Origin: Ifrita kowaldi
Taxonomy: Eukaryota > Chordata > Aves > Passeriformes > Cinclosomatidae
DNA: 64,000 bases
Reading direction: 5' to 3'
Assembly (NCBI GenBank): GCA_013398055.1
Contig: VZRS01002658.1
Location: forward strand, 171,732 to 235,731
The notes under the pieces were generated by a model that was not told the origin of the DNA, did no database searches, and worked only from the letters and a program-made list of their open reading frames with translations. Below are positions 1 through 10,900 of this stretch, in pieces (position 1 is the first letter of the stretch; every line of letters begins with the position of its first letter). The position numbers and the translations under genes were made by a program.

Positions 1-74
1 TGTGAAATCCAAGCTCTAGAATTCAATCACAAATCCGAGGTTGAAACCTCAAATACTTAACATGCAGAATTTAC

Positions 75-236
75 CTATGAAAGGAAAGCCACTTGACTCC
101 TTCACACAACACAACTCCTGATGTCATGAGCAGTTCTGCAAAGTACTGTGTCTCAATTCCTTCTTCTTCATGCTTTTTAAACTGGATACCAGATGTCGTC
201 AACAGTTCAATAGAGTCCTGAGCATACATATCTTCT
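75..236 (-). CDS. CNOT7: CNOT7 coding exon 3
   Basis: The acceptor reads TTTTTAG before AGAAGATATG and the donor reads CATAG before GTAAATT. The 162 bases finish a split Thr codon, run from EDMYAQDSIELL to GVKWLSFH, and leave two bases (AG) of a Ser codon for the next exon, which is outside the window. Bases 1-74 are intron. Confidence 0.93.
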
Positions 237-3200
237 CTAAAAACAGAGAGGAAAAGTAAATTTCCAAGATCTACAAGCCTCAGTGATGAAACATTTCTTT
301 TTTGTTATTCATTCCACAGACTTCAGTAGCACAGAGCAGGAGCAATTTGACTTTGTTCCAGGTTAATTACAAAACCAAGCATTTTTCAAAGCTTTTTTTT
401 TTTAACTTTCATTATCATTTCACCATTCCAAACACCTCCCTTCTTACCACCTTCATTACAAAATTAGTTCCTGCTCCTCCTTCCAGTTACCTATAACCAC
501 TCTTGTGGAAGCCTACAGATGAAAGCCGATCTATGGAACTTACTTGGTAAAATATCCGTATTAATTAAATGAATTGTGACAAATTAAATGTAACAGCTGA
601 AGCACTAACACATTACATTACAGAACTATGAACAATACATTCCAGATCCCAGTACTGAATTAGTCCTGTGGATAACATTTCCCAAAAGCTTTTTGGGATT
701 TAACCTTACATAAATGTTTAGACATGTCTTCATCAAAACTTCTTTCTCAATAAAATTGAAAATTGAGTACTTGCTCCATCTAGTCAATCCTTAAAATTCA
801 GGTAACCTAACCTCTTCTTTCTAAACAACCCATTTCAACTTTAAAAGCCTATTTTGGACCTAAAATTTAACAGGATGAAATAAAAATTCCTTTATGATTT
901 GTTTGATCCTCTCCTTCCGCTGTGTTTATTCCCTTTAACACCAACTTTTTTTTTTTGTGATGTCTTAAGGACTTCATGCTGAAATTCATGTTTTGGAGTT
1001 TATCATCCCCCTAAAGTTTCATCTGTATCATCATTACAAAAACACAGAATGGTTAAATAAAGAAAAATAAAATAATTCAAGCTAAGTCTACTTAGAAAAT
1101 GACATTCATTTTACTATCCACAACATACTACTCCACGAAGTTTCTTCAGTGTACAGTTTTAAATTTTAATAAAAACCAATCAAAACAAAAACCAACCAAA
1201 CAAAAAAACCCCAGACAAGACAACCAATATATCAAACTTGACTATTACATTCATAGACCTATATTCCCTATTCCTAATAGCAAGTCGTCATTCTTTAGAA
1301 CATAGAGATACACCCTCAAGATGTGTTACATCTTTTTTCCTCCCTCCCATACAGCTGCTCATTACTTCTCCAGCGTTGAGGCATCAGCTTCTCAACACCT
1401 GTCTATCTCCATAAAGAACCCATCCAAAACAAACACACCATTTAACAAAAAGGGGGTTTCATTCTAGCTGCTGCTCTGCACTAATCAGGTGCATAGTATG
1501 ATTAGAGAAATATTTACGCTCTTTAAAAGCACACTAAAACAACACCTGGCTGGAACTACACGCACAAAACTTTACCTTCTAGGAAAAACCAACAGCTGTT
1601 TTGCTTTAGGAGGAGAACCCTTGGCACACTGCCACTTCCCAAAAGGATGTTTAGACAAAAATGAGTAAGTTGTCCATCCATGTAAAAAAAAAAAATATAC
1701 ATATATATTCATTTTTCATGCAATACTTACCAAGCCTGTATTTCTCTACAACCACCCCCACTATCGACTAGTAACAAGGTAATTTGGTGATTACCTGTAT
1801 CTTGCCTTACTAAGCTATCTTATCTCTGCAGCATCTAGCACAAATGGATGGAAAACTACTTTTGGTTTAAGTTGTTTGATATCAAGTAGACCTTTGAAGC
1901 TCAGAAGATAAATGAAGTGCAGCAAACGCTCTTCTTCATAGATCACAGTTTGGAAGTTATTAATTCACTCCTCTTTCTCCCATAATTAGTAGGATTATTA
2001 TATTACTCTATTTAAGAAAATGGGAAACTTGCATTCAGCTTTCATATGGCCAGGTAAGCTCAGAGATACCAAAACATTAAATCTGCACTTACTTTTCTTT
2101 GAAGAGACAATTCACACAAGACTAAACAGAGCATGTCATTGCTCAGACCAATCTGATTTGTGACAACCCACAGCACTGCTTGTTTAAAAGAGCACAGAGA
2201 TCAAGAAAGGCAGCAGCAGTTTTCTTCTGAAGAACCGCAACTACTTTGAAAACAAGTTGTTTTATCTGCAGAAAAAACAAAGGTCTGTTCTCTAAACCTC
2301 CTTTGTAGGCTGTGGTTTTAACTCATGTATATAAAGTTGTCCAGTTACCAACTTGTAACACAGCTGTCAAAAGCCCCATGGCTCGAACATGCTTAGATGT
2401 GTGAGAAGTGTTTGCACTGATATTCAATTCAATAGATAATCAACATATGAAAATCTATCAGACCAATTATGTTTACTTCAAGAAAAAAAAAATCAAGATA
2501 CTAGTAACTTTGTCAACCACCAGCTAAAGACATAATTAGCGCACCAGTTAAGTGTTTAATCCCCTTGAAAAAGTGAGGTTTATGGTTAAAAAGTTTTATC
2601 ACTGATAAAAATCACATTATGAAATAAAGTTTGTGGTATTATTCCAATATAGTAAAAATTAGCTTGCTTTTTAACCAACACTTCAGACAAAATAATCCAG
2701 AATTATAACATTTGACATACTTTTTTAGTCACTTCAGCAACGTGAAGGAAACGGTTTTTTTTCTTCAAGTGCTGGTATTTTCCATTTAAAGTATGTAAAG
2801 AAACAATATGTAATTTCTGTAACAACTAGGAAGAGTTAAACTAAGTTGAAGCAGAAGCACTCTGAAATCCTAAACATGAAAACACAGAGCTGACTCTTGC
2901 ACTAAGTATAAATGCCTTTCACAATTTTTTTTAAAAACTGCTTAGCATTTTTGACCAAATTACCAACAGTAAGACAGACTACACAGAAATCAGGAAAGAA
3001 AGCACGTTTGGCCGATAAAAGTTTTCCTTCCATGAGTATTTATGGTATTCCAGTATTCCAATCAGATAGATAACAAAGTTGATATTGTATTTATACATTT
3101 TTAGTAGACCAGAAACATACGTTTAGCAGCACAGAAATTGAACACTTACGTCAAGTTAAATTTAAAATTAAATTGCCAAGTTGAAGTTCCTGGAGGGTAT

Positions 3201-3834
3201 TCTCCTTGCTCATTCATAAACGTCAGTCCCAGTTGAATTATTTTTAGCAAGTCGACATTGCAGCGTAAGAGCTGGTACTGATAGTCTGCATTGCTTCTGA
3301 ATTCTCCAATAGGCCTTGCAACTACTCCTGGAAATTCTGTGTCCTGCAAGAGCAGAATTAAAACTTGAACACACAACAGCCATATAGATTGACATTACTC
3401 ATCTGCAATAAAACATATTACCTAACCATTTCATAGCTGAAGAGTACTGTGTGTAAACTAAACTTTTAAAAAGGTAAAAGATTAGAATCCAGATGTTCAT
3501 ACAGTGTTAATTCATCATTAAGACTTCCTTATGCTTTCAATCTGAAAGGACGAACAAGTTTACTGACTTCAACTGAAGTCACGATTTTTGCAGTAATTTG
3601 CTAGACAGACATCGAGCACCCACTTACCATAGCTACATAGTTATACTTCCGTATAACTTGACGAATTTTCTTCATCTCTTCATCCAAGTTACAAGCCCAA
3701 ACTTCACAGATTCTTTGGCTATGGTCTACGGTAGCTGCTGGCATAGTGGGGGGCTTTAGAGACCACACATCAAAAGTTATACTTGACTGAGGATCGGTTT
3801 CATAGAGAGGACTTCAACTGTTTATTTTTTTAGC
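75..3834 (-). CDS. CNOT7: CNOT7, CCR4-NOT deadenylase catalytic subunit, 5' part (coding exons 1-3, partial gene)
   Basis: CNOT7 (CAF1) is a DEDD-family 3'-5' exoribonuclease that shortens mRNA poly(A) tails within the CCR4-NOT complex. Three exons read right to left: 3628-3834 (5' UTR plus residues 1-39), 3150-3343 (residues 40-103 plus two bases) and 75-236. All have consensus GT-AG borders and compatible phases. Together they encode about 157 of the usual 285 residues. The second coding exon begins with D-T-E-F, giving the catalytic Asp40 and Glu42 of the DEDD site; the other catalytic residues lie left of the window. The start was chosen at 3744-3742 because the product opens MPAATVDHSQRICEVW, as in vertebrate CNOT7. 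No frame break is visible. A separate non-coding first exon is expected between about 3900 and 4350 but cannot be bounded. The paralogue CNOT8 is less likely given the match and the VPS37A neighbour. Confidence 0.95.
237..3149 (-). other. CNOT7: CNOT7 intron between coding exons 2 and 3
   Basis: About 2.9 kb of AT-rich intron. It holds short A and T homopolymer runs but no recognisable repeat family or second gene. The short open frames at 302-496 and 1099-1305 have no family resemblance and no conserved context. Confidence 0.8.
3150..3343 (-). CDS. CNOT7: CNOT7 coding exon 2 (catalytic D-x-E)
   Basis: The acceptor is CTCTTGCAG before GACACAGAATTT and the donor is TTGAC before GTAAGTG. The 194 bases encode DTEFPGVVARPIGEF through STWQFNFKFNL plus two bases of Thr. 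This exon carries Asp40 and Glu42, two metal-binding residues of the nuclease. Confidence 0.95.
3628..3834 (-). CDS. CNOT7: CNOT7 exon with 5' UTR end, start codon and residues 1-39
   Basis: The coding part is 3628-3744 (39 codons, ATG at 3744-3742, ending YNYVAM before a GTAAGTG donor). Upstream, 3745-3834 is 5' UTR, preceded by the strong acceptor CTTTCTCTCTTAG. This means CNOT7 has at least one further, non-coding exon toward the CpG island. Confidence 0.93.
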
Positions 3835-4029
3835 CTAAGAGAGAAAGAAAGAAAAGCATGAAAGTGTAAGTTTTTACTCTTCGTTTATCTGAAAAAAAAG
3901 GCTTAAGCACCACAGCCACTTTTATCCTTGTAGATTTCATAAAGGCAGGGCAAGGCAGCCACGAAAACCACAAGAATTTCGGCTCCGCGAGCTCAGATTA
4001 CCATCAGAAACTAAAACCCTACGGTTTCG

Positions 4030-4800
4030 TTAGCGACTGTTTCTTGCACAAGGGCGGCACGCCGGCAAGGCGCACGGGTGACACAGATACCGGAGACACC
4101 CGGGTCCCCAGGCGCTCCTGCCCCGCGGCTCGGAAGGGCGCGTTCCTGCAGATCCCTGGGCTGCGTGCAGCAGGGAACGAAGCGGCAAACCAGCGTCACG
4201 CCAAACCCGGGGGCACCGCCGCCGGCCTCCCGAGGCGGGAGCAGCTCCTCCAGCTCCCACGGGCCGCGCTGAACCAGCGAGCGGCGCGCGGAGACCGACA
4301 CACGGTCGGCCGGGTCCCCGCGCGCGTAAAAGGCCCCGGGAGCGCCCGGAGGAGCCGCAGAGCNNNNNNNNGGGCGGGAGCGGGGGCGGGAGGGCCGCGC
4401 TGTGTCGCCCGTCCCGGGGCCGCGGTGGGGCCGCGCTGTGTCGGAAGGGGGTCGTGTGTCCCTGTGCGCACACGCGGGGTCCCGACTGCGCCCCGTCCCC
4501 TCCCGGTGAGGCCTGGCTGGGTCCTCGCGGCCGTGTGGGTAAACAGGGCACCCGAGCCGGCGGCGCTGCAGCCCGGGCTGGCCCAACCCCGCGCTGTCCC
4601 GGGGCCGAAGGGTCCCGCCGGGCGGGAGTGCGGTGCCGCGGGGTCCCCGCCGGAGGACAGCGGGATGTGGCCCCCCGTCGGCCTGGGAGGAAGAATTTGG
4701 AAACTGAAAGTCAAATAGGCTGTCGGGGAGGCGTCCCCGCTGGCTTTGGTGTGGCCGGGCCGGGTGATCGGGCGCAGGTCGCCGTGCTTGGTTTCACCGG
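4030..4800. promoter_or_regulatory. CpG island, shared bidirectional promoter of CNOT7 and VPS37A
   Basis: This block is strikingly rich in G, C and CpG compared with the AT-rich DNA on either side. It lies head-to-head between CNOT7 (minus) and VPS37A (plus). It contains GC boxes just right of the gap (GGGCGGGAGCGGGGGCGGG at 4372-4390), an ETS-type CCGGAA near 4798, and an NRF1-like TGTGCGCACACGCG near 4463. No TATA box is evident, as usual for housekeeping promoters of this kind. The transcription start sites cannot be placed. Confidence 0.8.
4364..4371. other. Assembly gap (8 N) inside the CpG island
   Basis: Eight undetermined bases between CCGCAGAGC and GGGCGGGAGC. The true missing length is unknown. 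The first coding exon of VPS37A is not readable anywhere between 4000 and 7846, so this gap is the likeliest place for it. Confidence 0.97.
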
Positions 4801-7800
4801 AAAGCCTGCTAATGGGTTGTAATGCCTTCAAAGAGATGCGACTACGTCTTGGGATAAAACCTCTCTGGAAGCTGCTTGTAATAGTGTAGTTCATTAAAAG
4901 TTGAGACTAAAACACAGAGCACAAATGAGTTGTGTCTCACAGTGGCTTGCTAGCAGTGGCGCAGTGGCGCAGCAATCCTGCTGGCTTTACAAACTATTTT
5001 CTGGTGTTCAGTGCTACTTGCTAAAAATTGGCTGCCCCTTAAGAACTGGTTTTGTTTAGATAGTCAGAAGAGGCCAGTTGTTCTTATTCCGGTTCAACAT
5101 CCACAATTTTTAAAGCAAAACGCTTTACTTAGTCCTGAGGTTGTCCCTCTTGGCAGTATGCTGCCCTGTTTTGCCTAGTCTTTTGAAGCTCTTCACATTT
5201 TAAAACGAGATCCACATTTAATACATTTGAAGTTGTATTTATAGTGAAGTAAGCATTCTACAGACATACATCTTCCTAGGATTTTTGTAGAACTGGAATG
5301 GTAGATGCCTCCAAAATAATTCAGAAAAAGGGCAGAGAATGTTTCCTGTCGCATCAGACTGTCTCTAGGAGTGGAAGAGATACTTAACTGCATTTCCAAG
5401 TTCAATAACTGTAGATAGTTTAGTTTTTGAATTACCACACAGGAAGCATAAATATGACAGTATTCTAAGTATTGTTGCTTGCATAAACTTAAGTCTGTTC
5501 AGAGCCAATTTCACAATTTTTTTTTTCTAAGGAGCTGTCCCTGTGAGCATGCAGGAGCTTAGTTAACTTAAAAGTTTTTGTTGGCCTGGCCTTACTTGAC
5601 TTTTTGTTTATACCTGCTTTTTTTTTAATCTGGCAGCGAGATGAGCTCATCCTGAATTAAGTCCCCAAAAAGGTGATCAGTTTTTGTCAGTCAGCTTGCT
5701 GATCTGGTTTGCTACTGTTTGTGCAGGCACCAGCTCAAGCACAGGCAGAGAGGGAAGGGATGCTGTAGCCTGGAATTGTAGTGAGGGGTAGGGACATGGT
5801 AGCTGCCTAAATGTCATTCGTTTATGAGTATCCTTGTTGCTCCTCACCAAAATGCTCAAAGTTCTTGGTATGGTGTAGTTAACTAAGTTAGTCAAGTTTG
5901 GTTTGTGTTGTCTTGGCCATAAAACCTCAGGTATGTGTGATCGCAATTTCAGTAAACCAGCTGACTTTCCTTAATGCAGTCCCTCACAGGTTTGGAGCTT
6001 GAAATAAAACCTTTGCATTTGAAAAAGAGTTTTCTTACATTTGCTGTTGTTCTAGACAAAGTTAAGAATGTATCATTTTTCCAGTGTACTCATTCCCACT
6101 TTGGGAAGGGGCAACTAAGGGTATTAGTTCAAGGTTTTTCCTAGGCAGGGTTATAACAATTTGAACAGTTCAATGTGGTTCTGGCTTTCTTGGTCCTCGC
6201 TCCCTGTCATCATCTTCCTCCCCAGTTTCCATAGGTTGTGCACGTGAGTGGAGCATGATTATATACCCTTCTCAAAAGGATTTTGCAGCAGGCTGATGAA
6301 AAGTGTGACAGATGATTACAGGGCAAGAATGTGCTTGAGAGATTCCAGGGAGAATCCTTCAGTTAAGAATAAGAAGGTGCAGATATTGATGAATGGTGTA
6401 ACACAGTAGAACCCTTGATTTGAATTCTTCTGTGCAGAAGATATTTGATATTTTCTTCAAACAGCATGTGATTTCAGAGGGAGAAAGCAAATACTGAGTT
6501 CTCTATGAGAGGAATAAGATCAGGCTGCAGAAAGCAAGGTTCATAGCCAAGTTAGTGTCTTACTCTCATTTGTGCCCCAAGCTCTTAAAGATGTAATCTT
6601 AAATTCTATGCCCCAGCAGTGCTTTGGAAGGACACAAAACACTCCCAGCACCACTCTTAACACACCTTTGCAGGTAATGTGTTTTGGGTTTTTTGAGAAA
6701 GGACTTTTATGGAGTGTATCTGGCAGTGGATGGAGGAGCATTTCTGAAGTTGGAGCAAAAGATGCTTTCTGGGAACACCCATCTGCCATTATTTGCCATT
6801 GGAGCTCTGTTCCCTCCCCTGTATTAAGTGAGCCTTAGGTGACAGAGAAGAATATTATTAGCTAGGTGCAAGCAGGAAAACGTGGAAGAGCAGTCAGTCT
6901 GCTTTTACAGTTTGATTCAGGCATTATAAGATGAAGCTAATTTTCTGCCCTTCTATCTCTCTTACTCTCAGCTTAGATATGTTTGTCCTGTCTAGAAATT
7001 CTGCTTCTGAGCTAAGTCTTCATCTCCACCTCCTCCACATTCTCTGGGATGCTGTCTTTCAAAACAGTCTTGCTGTGCATAGAAATTGTAGAATGCCTTC
7101 AGTATTGAAATCAATTCCTATTAATGCAGCTCATTTCAAGGTTTTTCACAGTAATTTACCTGTTGCAGGAAAAACAAATTTGGATTCAGCCTTGCCAGAT
7201 CTTGTAAGGTGCATCAGTGCTTTCACGGGGGCCTTGGTTTTAAGTGTCATTGGAGCTTTACATTGTTGCAAGTAGCTCTCCTCCAGATAATTCTTGAAAG
7301 TACTTGTGCAAATGTATTGAGCTTGGTACACATAGTAAAAACAACTTTTAAATACTAGGCTAATGTATTAAGGAAGAATGCCTAGCCTAAGAAATGTTCT
7401 ACATATTGGTCTGAAGGCAGTGTTGCAGAGCATTACTTAGTTGTGAACCTCATATAATGCCTTGGCAAAGTAAATGTTTAATCAGATAAAATTAAGAATA
7501 TTAAAAAAACACTGATGCGTCGTCTTAGATGAAGCCAGTAAGGGGAGAAAGATGAGTTGAGATTGTTGTCAGAAGAGTGAGTTGTGTGATTTCTCCTACT
7601 GTAGCTCCTTTGCTTGTGACCATGTATGAGGTTTAAAAGTTAAATCTACTATTTTTTTGTTTTAATCTTAATATTCAATATAGAATGCTGAAGACTATTT
7701 ACTTATTCCAGCATTTTCAATTTTGTTCTTACAGGGCTTTTCAAAACTTAACTGTGTACAAATGTCTGAGGTCATGCTTGTTTCTTTTAGACTTTTAGCT

Positions 7801-7846
7801 GTTACATTGACCATGAAATGGATGCTAACAATTTCTTCTTTGACAG
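4801..7846 (+). other. VPS37A: VPS37A intron 1 (probable)
   Basis: About 3 kb of AT-rich sequence right of the CpG island. Near 4953 there is a short GCAGTGGC-type tandem. Nothing else resembles a gene or known repeat. The complementary open frames at 6541-6838 overlap each other on both strands and show no family signature. Confidence 0.65.
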
Positions 7847-7921
7847 CATTGCAGAAATCCAGAAAGATGTGGAATATCGACTGCCATTCACTGTAAACAA
7901 CTTGACAATTAATATTAACAT
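7847..7921 (+). CDS. VPS37A: VPS37A coding exon 2
   Basis: The acceptor is TTCTTTGACAG and the donor is AACAT before GTAAGTAG. It begins with the third base of a Ser codon from exon 1, then encodes IAEIQKDVEYRLPF to LTININ, leaving AT of an Ile codon. It forms the start of the UEV-like fold. Confidence 0.93.
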
Positions 7922-10900
7922 GTAAGTAGAGTGAGCTGTGTCTATGCACATCTTGAAAATTGAAATGGTTCTAAAAGAAAAAAACGCACTAATAGACTAT
8001 AAGTGTCTCCCAGCACATAATTAATTTCAGGAACCATAGCCTGGATTTGTGTTAGTGGTTATAGTGATCTGAGTGTAACGGGTTCTGTACAAGATACAGA
8101 TGTTCACCTGAGAGCAAAATCATATTTTGCTGCGCTCAGTTCCTAAGACAGCTGTGTGATTTCAGTTGAAGGTAACTAGGGGAAAATGCCTGAGGGTTTC
8201 TGATAACTTTGATTCCCTGCTACTGAAAATAAACTGGATTGGTAATTTACTGGTCTGCTGTAACTCCAAACTCTTACCCAGTGAAGCTTCTGGATCATAA
8301 CTTAAGTGATTTATTGGAATATTTCCTGTGAATTTCCTTTGGGGGGATGTTTTTGGTCTGGCAAATATTGATAGTATTCTGTTCACAAGTTTTTTATTAC
8401 TTTGGCCTGCTGAGTTGGCCTGATATTCTTACAGGTTACGCTGCATTGTATTTGTAGTAATAACATTTGTGGTCAAAAATGTTCTTGTTATGCTACAGCT
8501 TCTTTGTTGTCCATCAGTTGGTCAGAGCGTTGTGCTAATAACACCAAGGTCATGGGTTCGGTGCACGTATGGGCCATGCACTTAAGAGCTGGACTCAGTG
8601 ATCCTTGTGGGTCCCTTCCAACTCAGAATATTCTGTGATAATTGCTCCTTTGTTATACTACAATTTTGCCCAGTAAATTCTCTCTTCAGTTTTGTGGAAG
8701 TCTGGTATTCCAGTCTGTTGGACTTGTAATTTTGTAACTGAATAATCCTTTTGTGTGCTTCATTCATTGTGAACGTCTCCATAACTGTTCTCATAGAAAA
8801 GTACGTTTATGTAATTAATGGTACTTTTTCTTTGCATAAAAACCCTTCTTATGCAAACTTCATCATGGGATGTCACTGTAGTAATAATTATTCTTGTATT
8901 TGCAGTTTGCTTCCACCTCAGTTTCCTCAGGAAAAACCAGTCATCAGTGTTTTCCCACCTGTGAGACATCATTTAATGGACAAGCAGGGAGTATATGTAA
9001 CCGGTCCATTAATAAGTAATGTATGTATAATTTGTAGCTTCACACAGATCTACTGTTAATAGCAATTTTAATAAATGTCACACTAGATTATTGTTAATCC
9101 TCCTGGTAAAAAAGATTAGTATAGATCCTAATCTCTTTCAAACTGTATTTAGGGGCCTTGACAACAGAAATTCAGAAGTGTTCAGTATACTTCTAGTTAC
9201 TCTTTTACTGATATCATTACTGACTTGAGTATTCCATATATCTAAAACTGTTTTAAGTTATGGAGGCTTAGAAAGTTACTAACACTTTTTTTTTATTGTT
9301 ATTATTAATTGCACAGTTCTTCCAACTACATTCCAGTGTACTCCAAATAAAGGAGAGGGATGCTTTAAGACGGTTTTGTAACATAGTTCTTTCTGGCCTA
9401 ATCCTATTAGAATGGCATCAAGGTTTTAGCTCAAATATTCAGGATTTTAATATGCTGTTCTTTTTGTCAACAAGAATGTGCTAGTTTTTTGGAGTAGATG
9501 GAGGTTCTGACTCTGTCAGAATGCCTTTGTCCTCAGATATTTTTTTCCTCTTCTCTTCTGTTGTTTTCATGAATGTAACTTGGTAACTAAAGTGGTGTTT
9601 TTTGGTTGTTTAATAGAAATGTGGTACTTCATTGATTCTCCATTGATAATGGAATATACAAAAGACTTCTAGTTTCTGTTCAATTCTGGCTGGCTTTATC
9701 ATTTTATTTGGATCCTAAATATACACAGTTTGCATTAACTGGTATGTCTGAAATAGCTTTTCAGCACTGTCACATGGGTATAATAAACAATCAAATTCAG
9801 CACATTTTGGAACTCTTGGATTCCAGACATAATTTTTCTTCTTCATTGGGTTTTGTTTTGTGTTTTTACCAGTTTACAATGCATTCCGATCTTGGAAAAA
9901 TTATTCAAAGTTTACTGGATGAATTTTGGAAGAATCCTCCAGTTCTAGCTCCTAGCTCAACATCATTTCCATAGTAAGTTATCTATAAACATAATAAACT
10001 GAACTATGTCTATTATTTTTTTTAAAAGAGACTAAACCAATTATAAGGAGGGCAGGGACAGGAGTAATGTAATGGATACATTGGAAGAATTAGATTCCCT
10101 GTTCTTGCAAAATTTCATGTGCATGCTTGATGACCTGATTGTTTTGAGAAGGGACACTAGATTTCATTGGAGTTACTGTATCCACATGCCTGGTGTAACT
10201 TTATATCTGTTTTCTTGAAAAAGAAATTTTTACATTATGAGATGAAATCTGGAATTTGCTGTACCTCATGATCTGAGCAGTTGTGGTTTTTCCTATTGTG
10301 TTCATAATCTCCCAGGTTTAGGGCAGTTTCTGTTGCACCGTGTGCAGCAGAAATTGTGTGATTTAAAGAATTGTATTAAATATGCAGAAGTGAGCTGCGA
10401 TGTTCGAACTGTATCAGTACAATGGTAGTTCTCATGGTTGACAGTGATACACAGTTTAGATGCAGCTGCAGTTGTGAATTTAAAAAGAATCATTCATGTT
10501 ATTTAGAAGTAATTACATGTGTGTTGCCCAAGCTATTAAATGCTATACCATAAATAAGAATTAATATATGACACAGATGCTTTTCTCACAACTTTAGGAT
10601 GTAAACAATTTAAAATTACACTCTCATAAATTTTTGAGAAGTAGTTTTCTCATAATAAAGAGCGTAAGTGTATATTTGGCTGCTCTACAAGAATGTGGAT
10701 TAATGGAGTTCTATACTATATTGCAGTATAAGACAAAAAGACTTACTATGTTGGAAGTAACTGAGAACAGAAAATACAAAGTTAGTTTATGTTCATTTGA
10801 AGATTCATTCTTACGTCTTATATGTGGTCTGGTAATTATAACTCAAATGATAAGAAATGTGCTGTAAGCAGTTGGTTGCTCATGGTTGTGGTTTTGCTTG

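Noticed and set aside
4044..4894. Several long overlapping open frames on both strands (up to 232 codons)
   Set aside because: They arise from low stop-codon density in the GC-rich island, overlap on both strands, run through the N gap and resemble no protein family.
8510..8580. Functional tRNA-Ile gene
   Set aside because: The acceptor stem and T arm are degraded and the sequence runs into a CR1 tail with ATTCTGTGAT. It is a SINE head.
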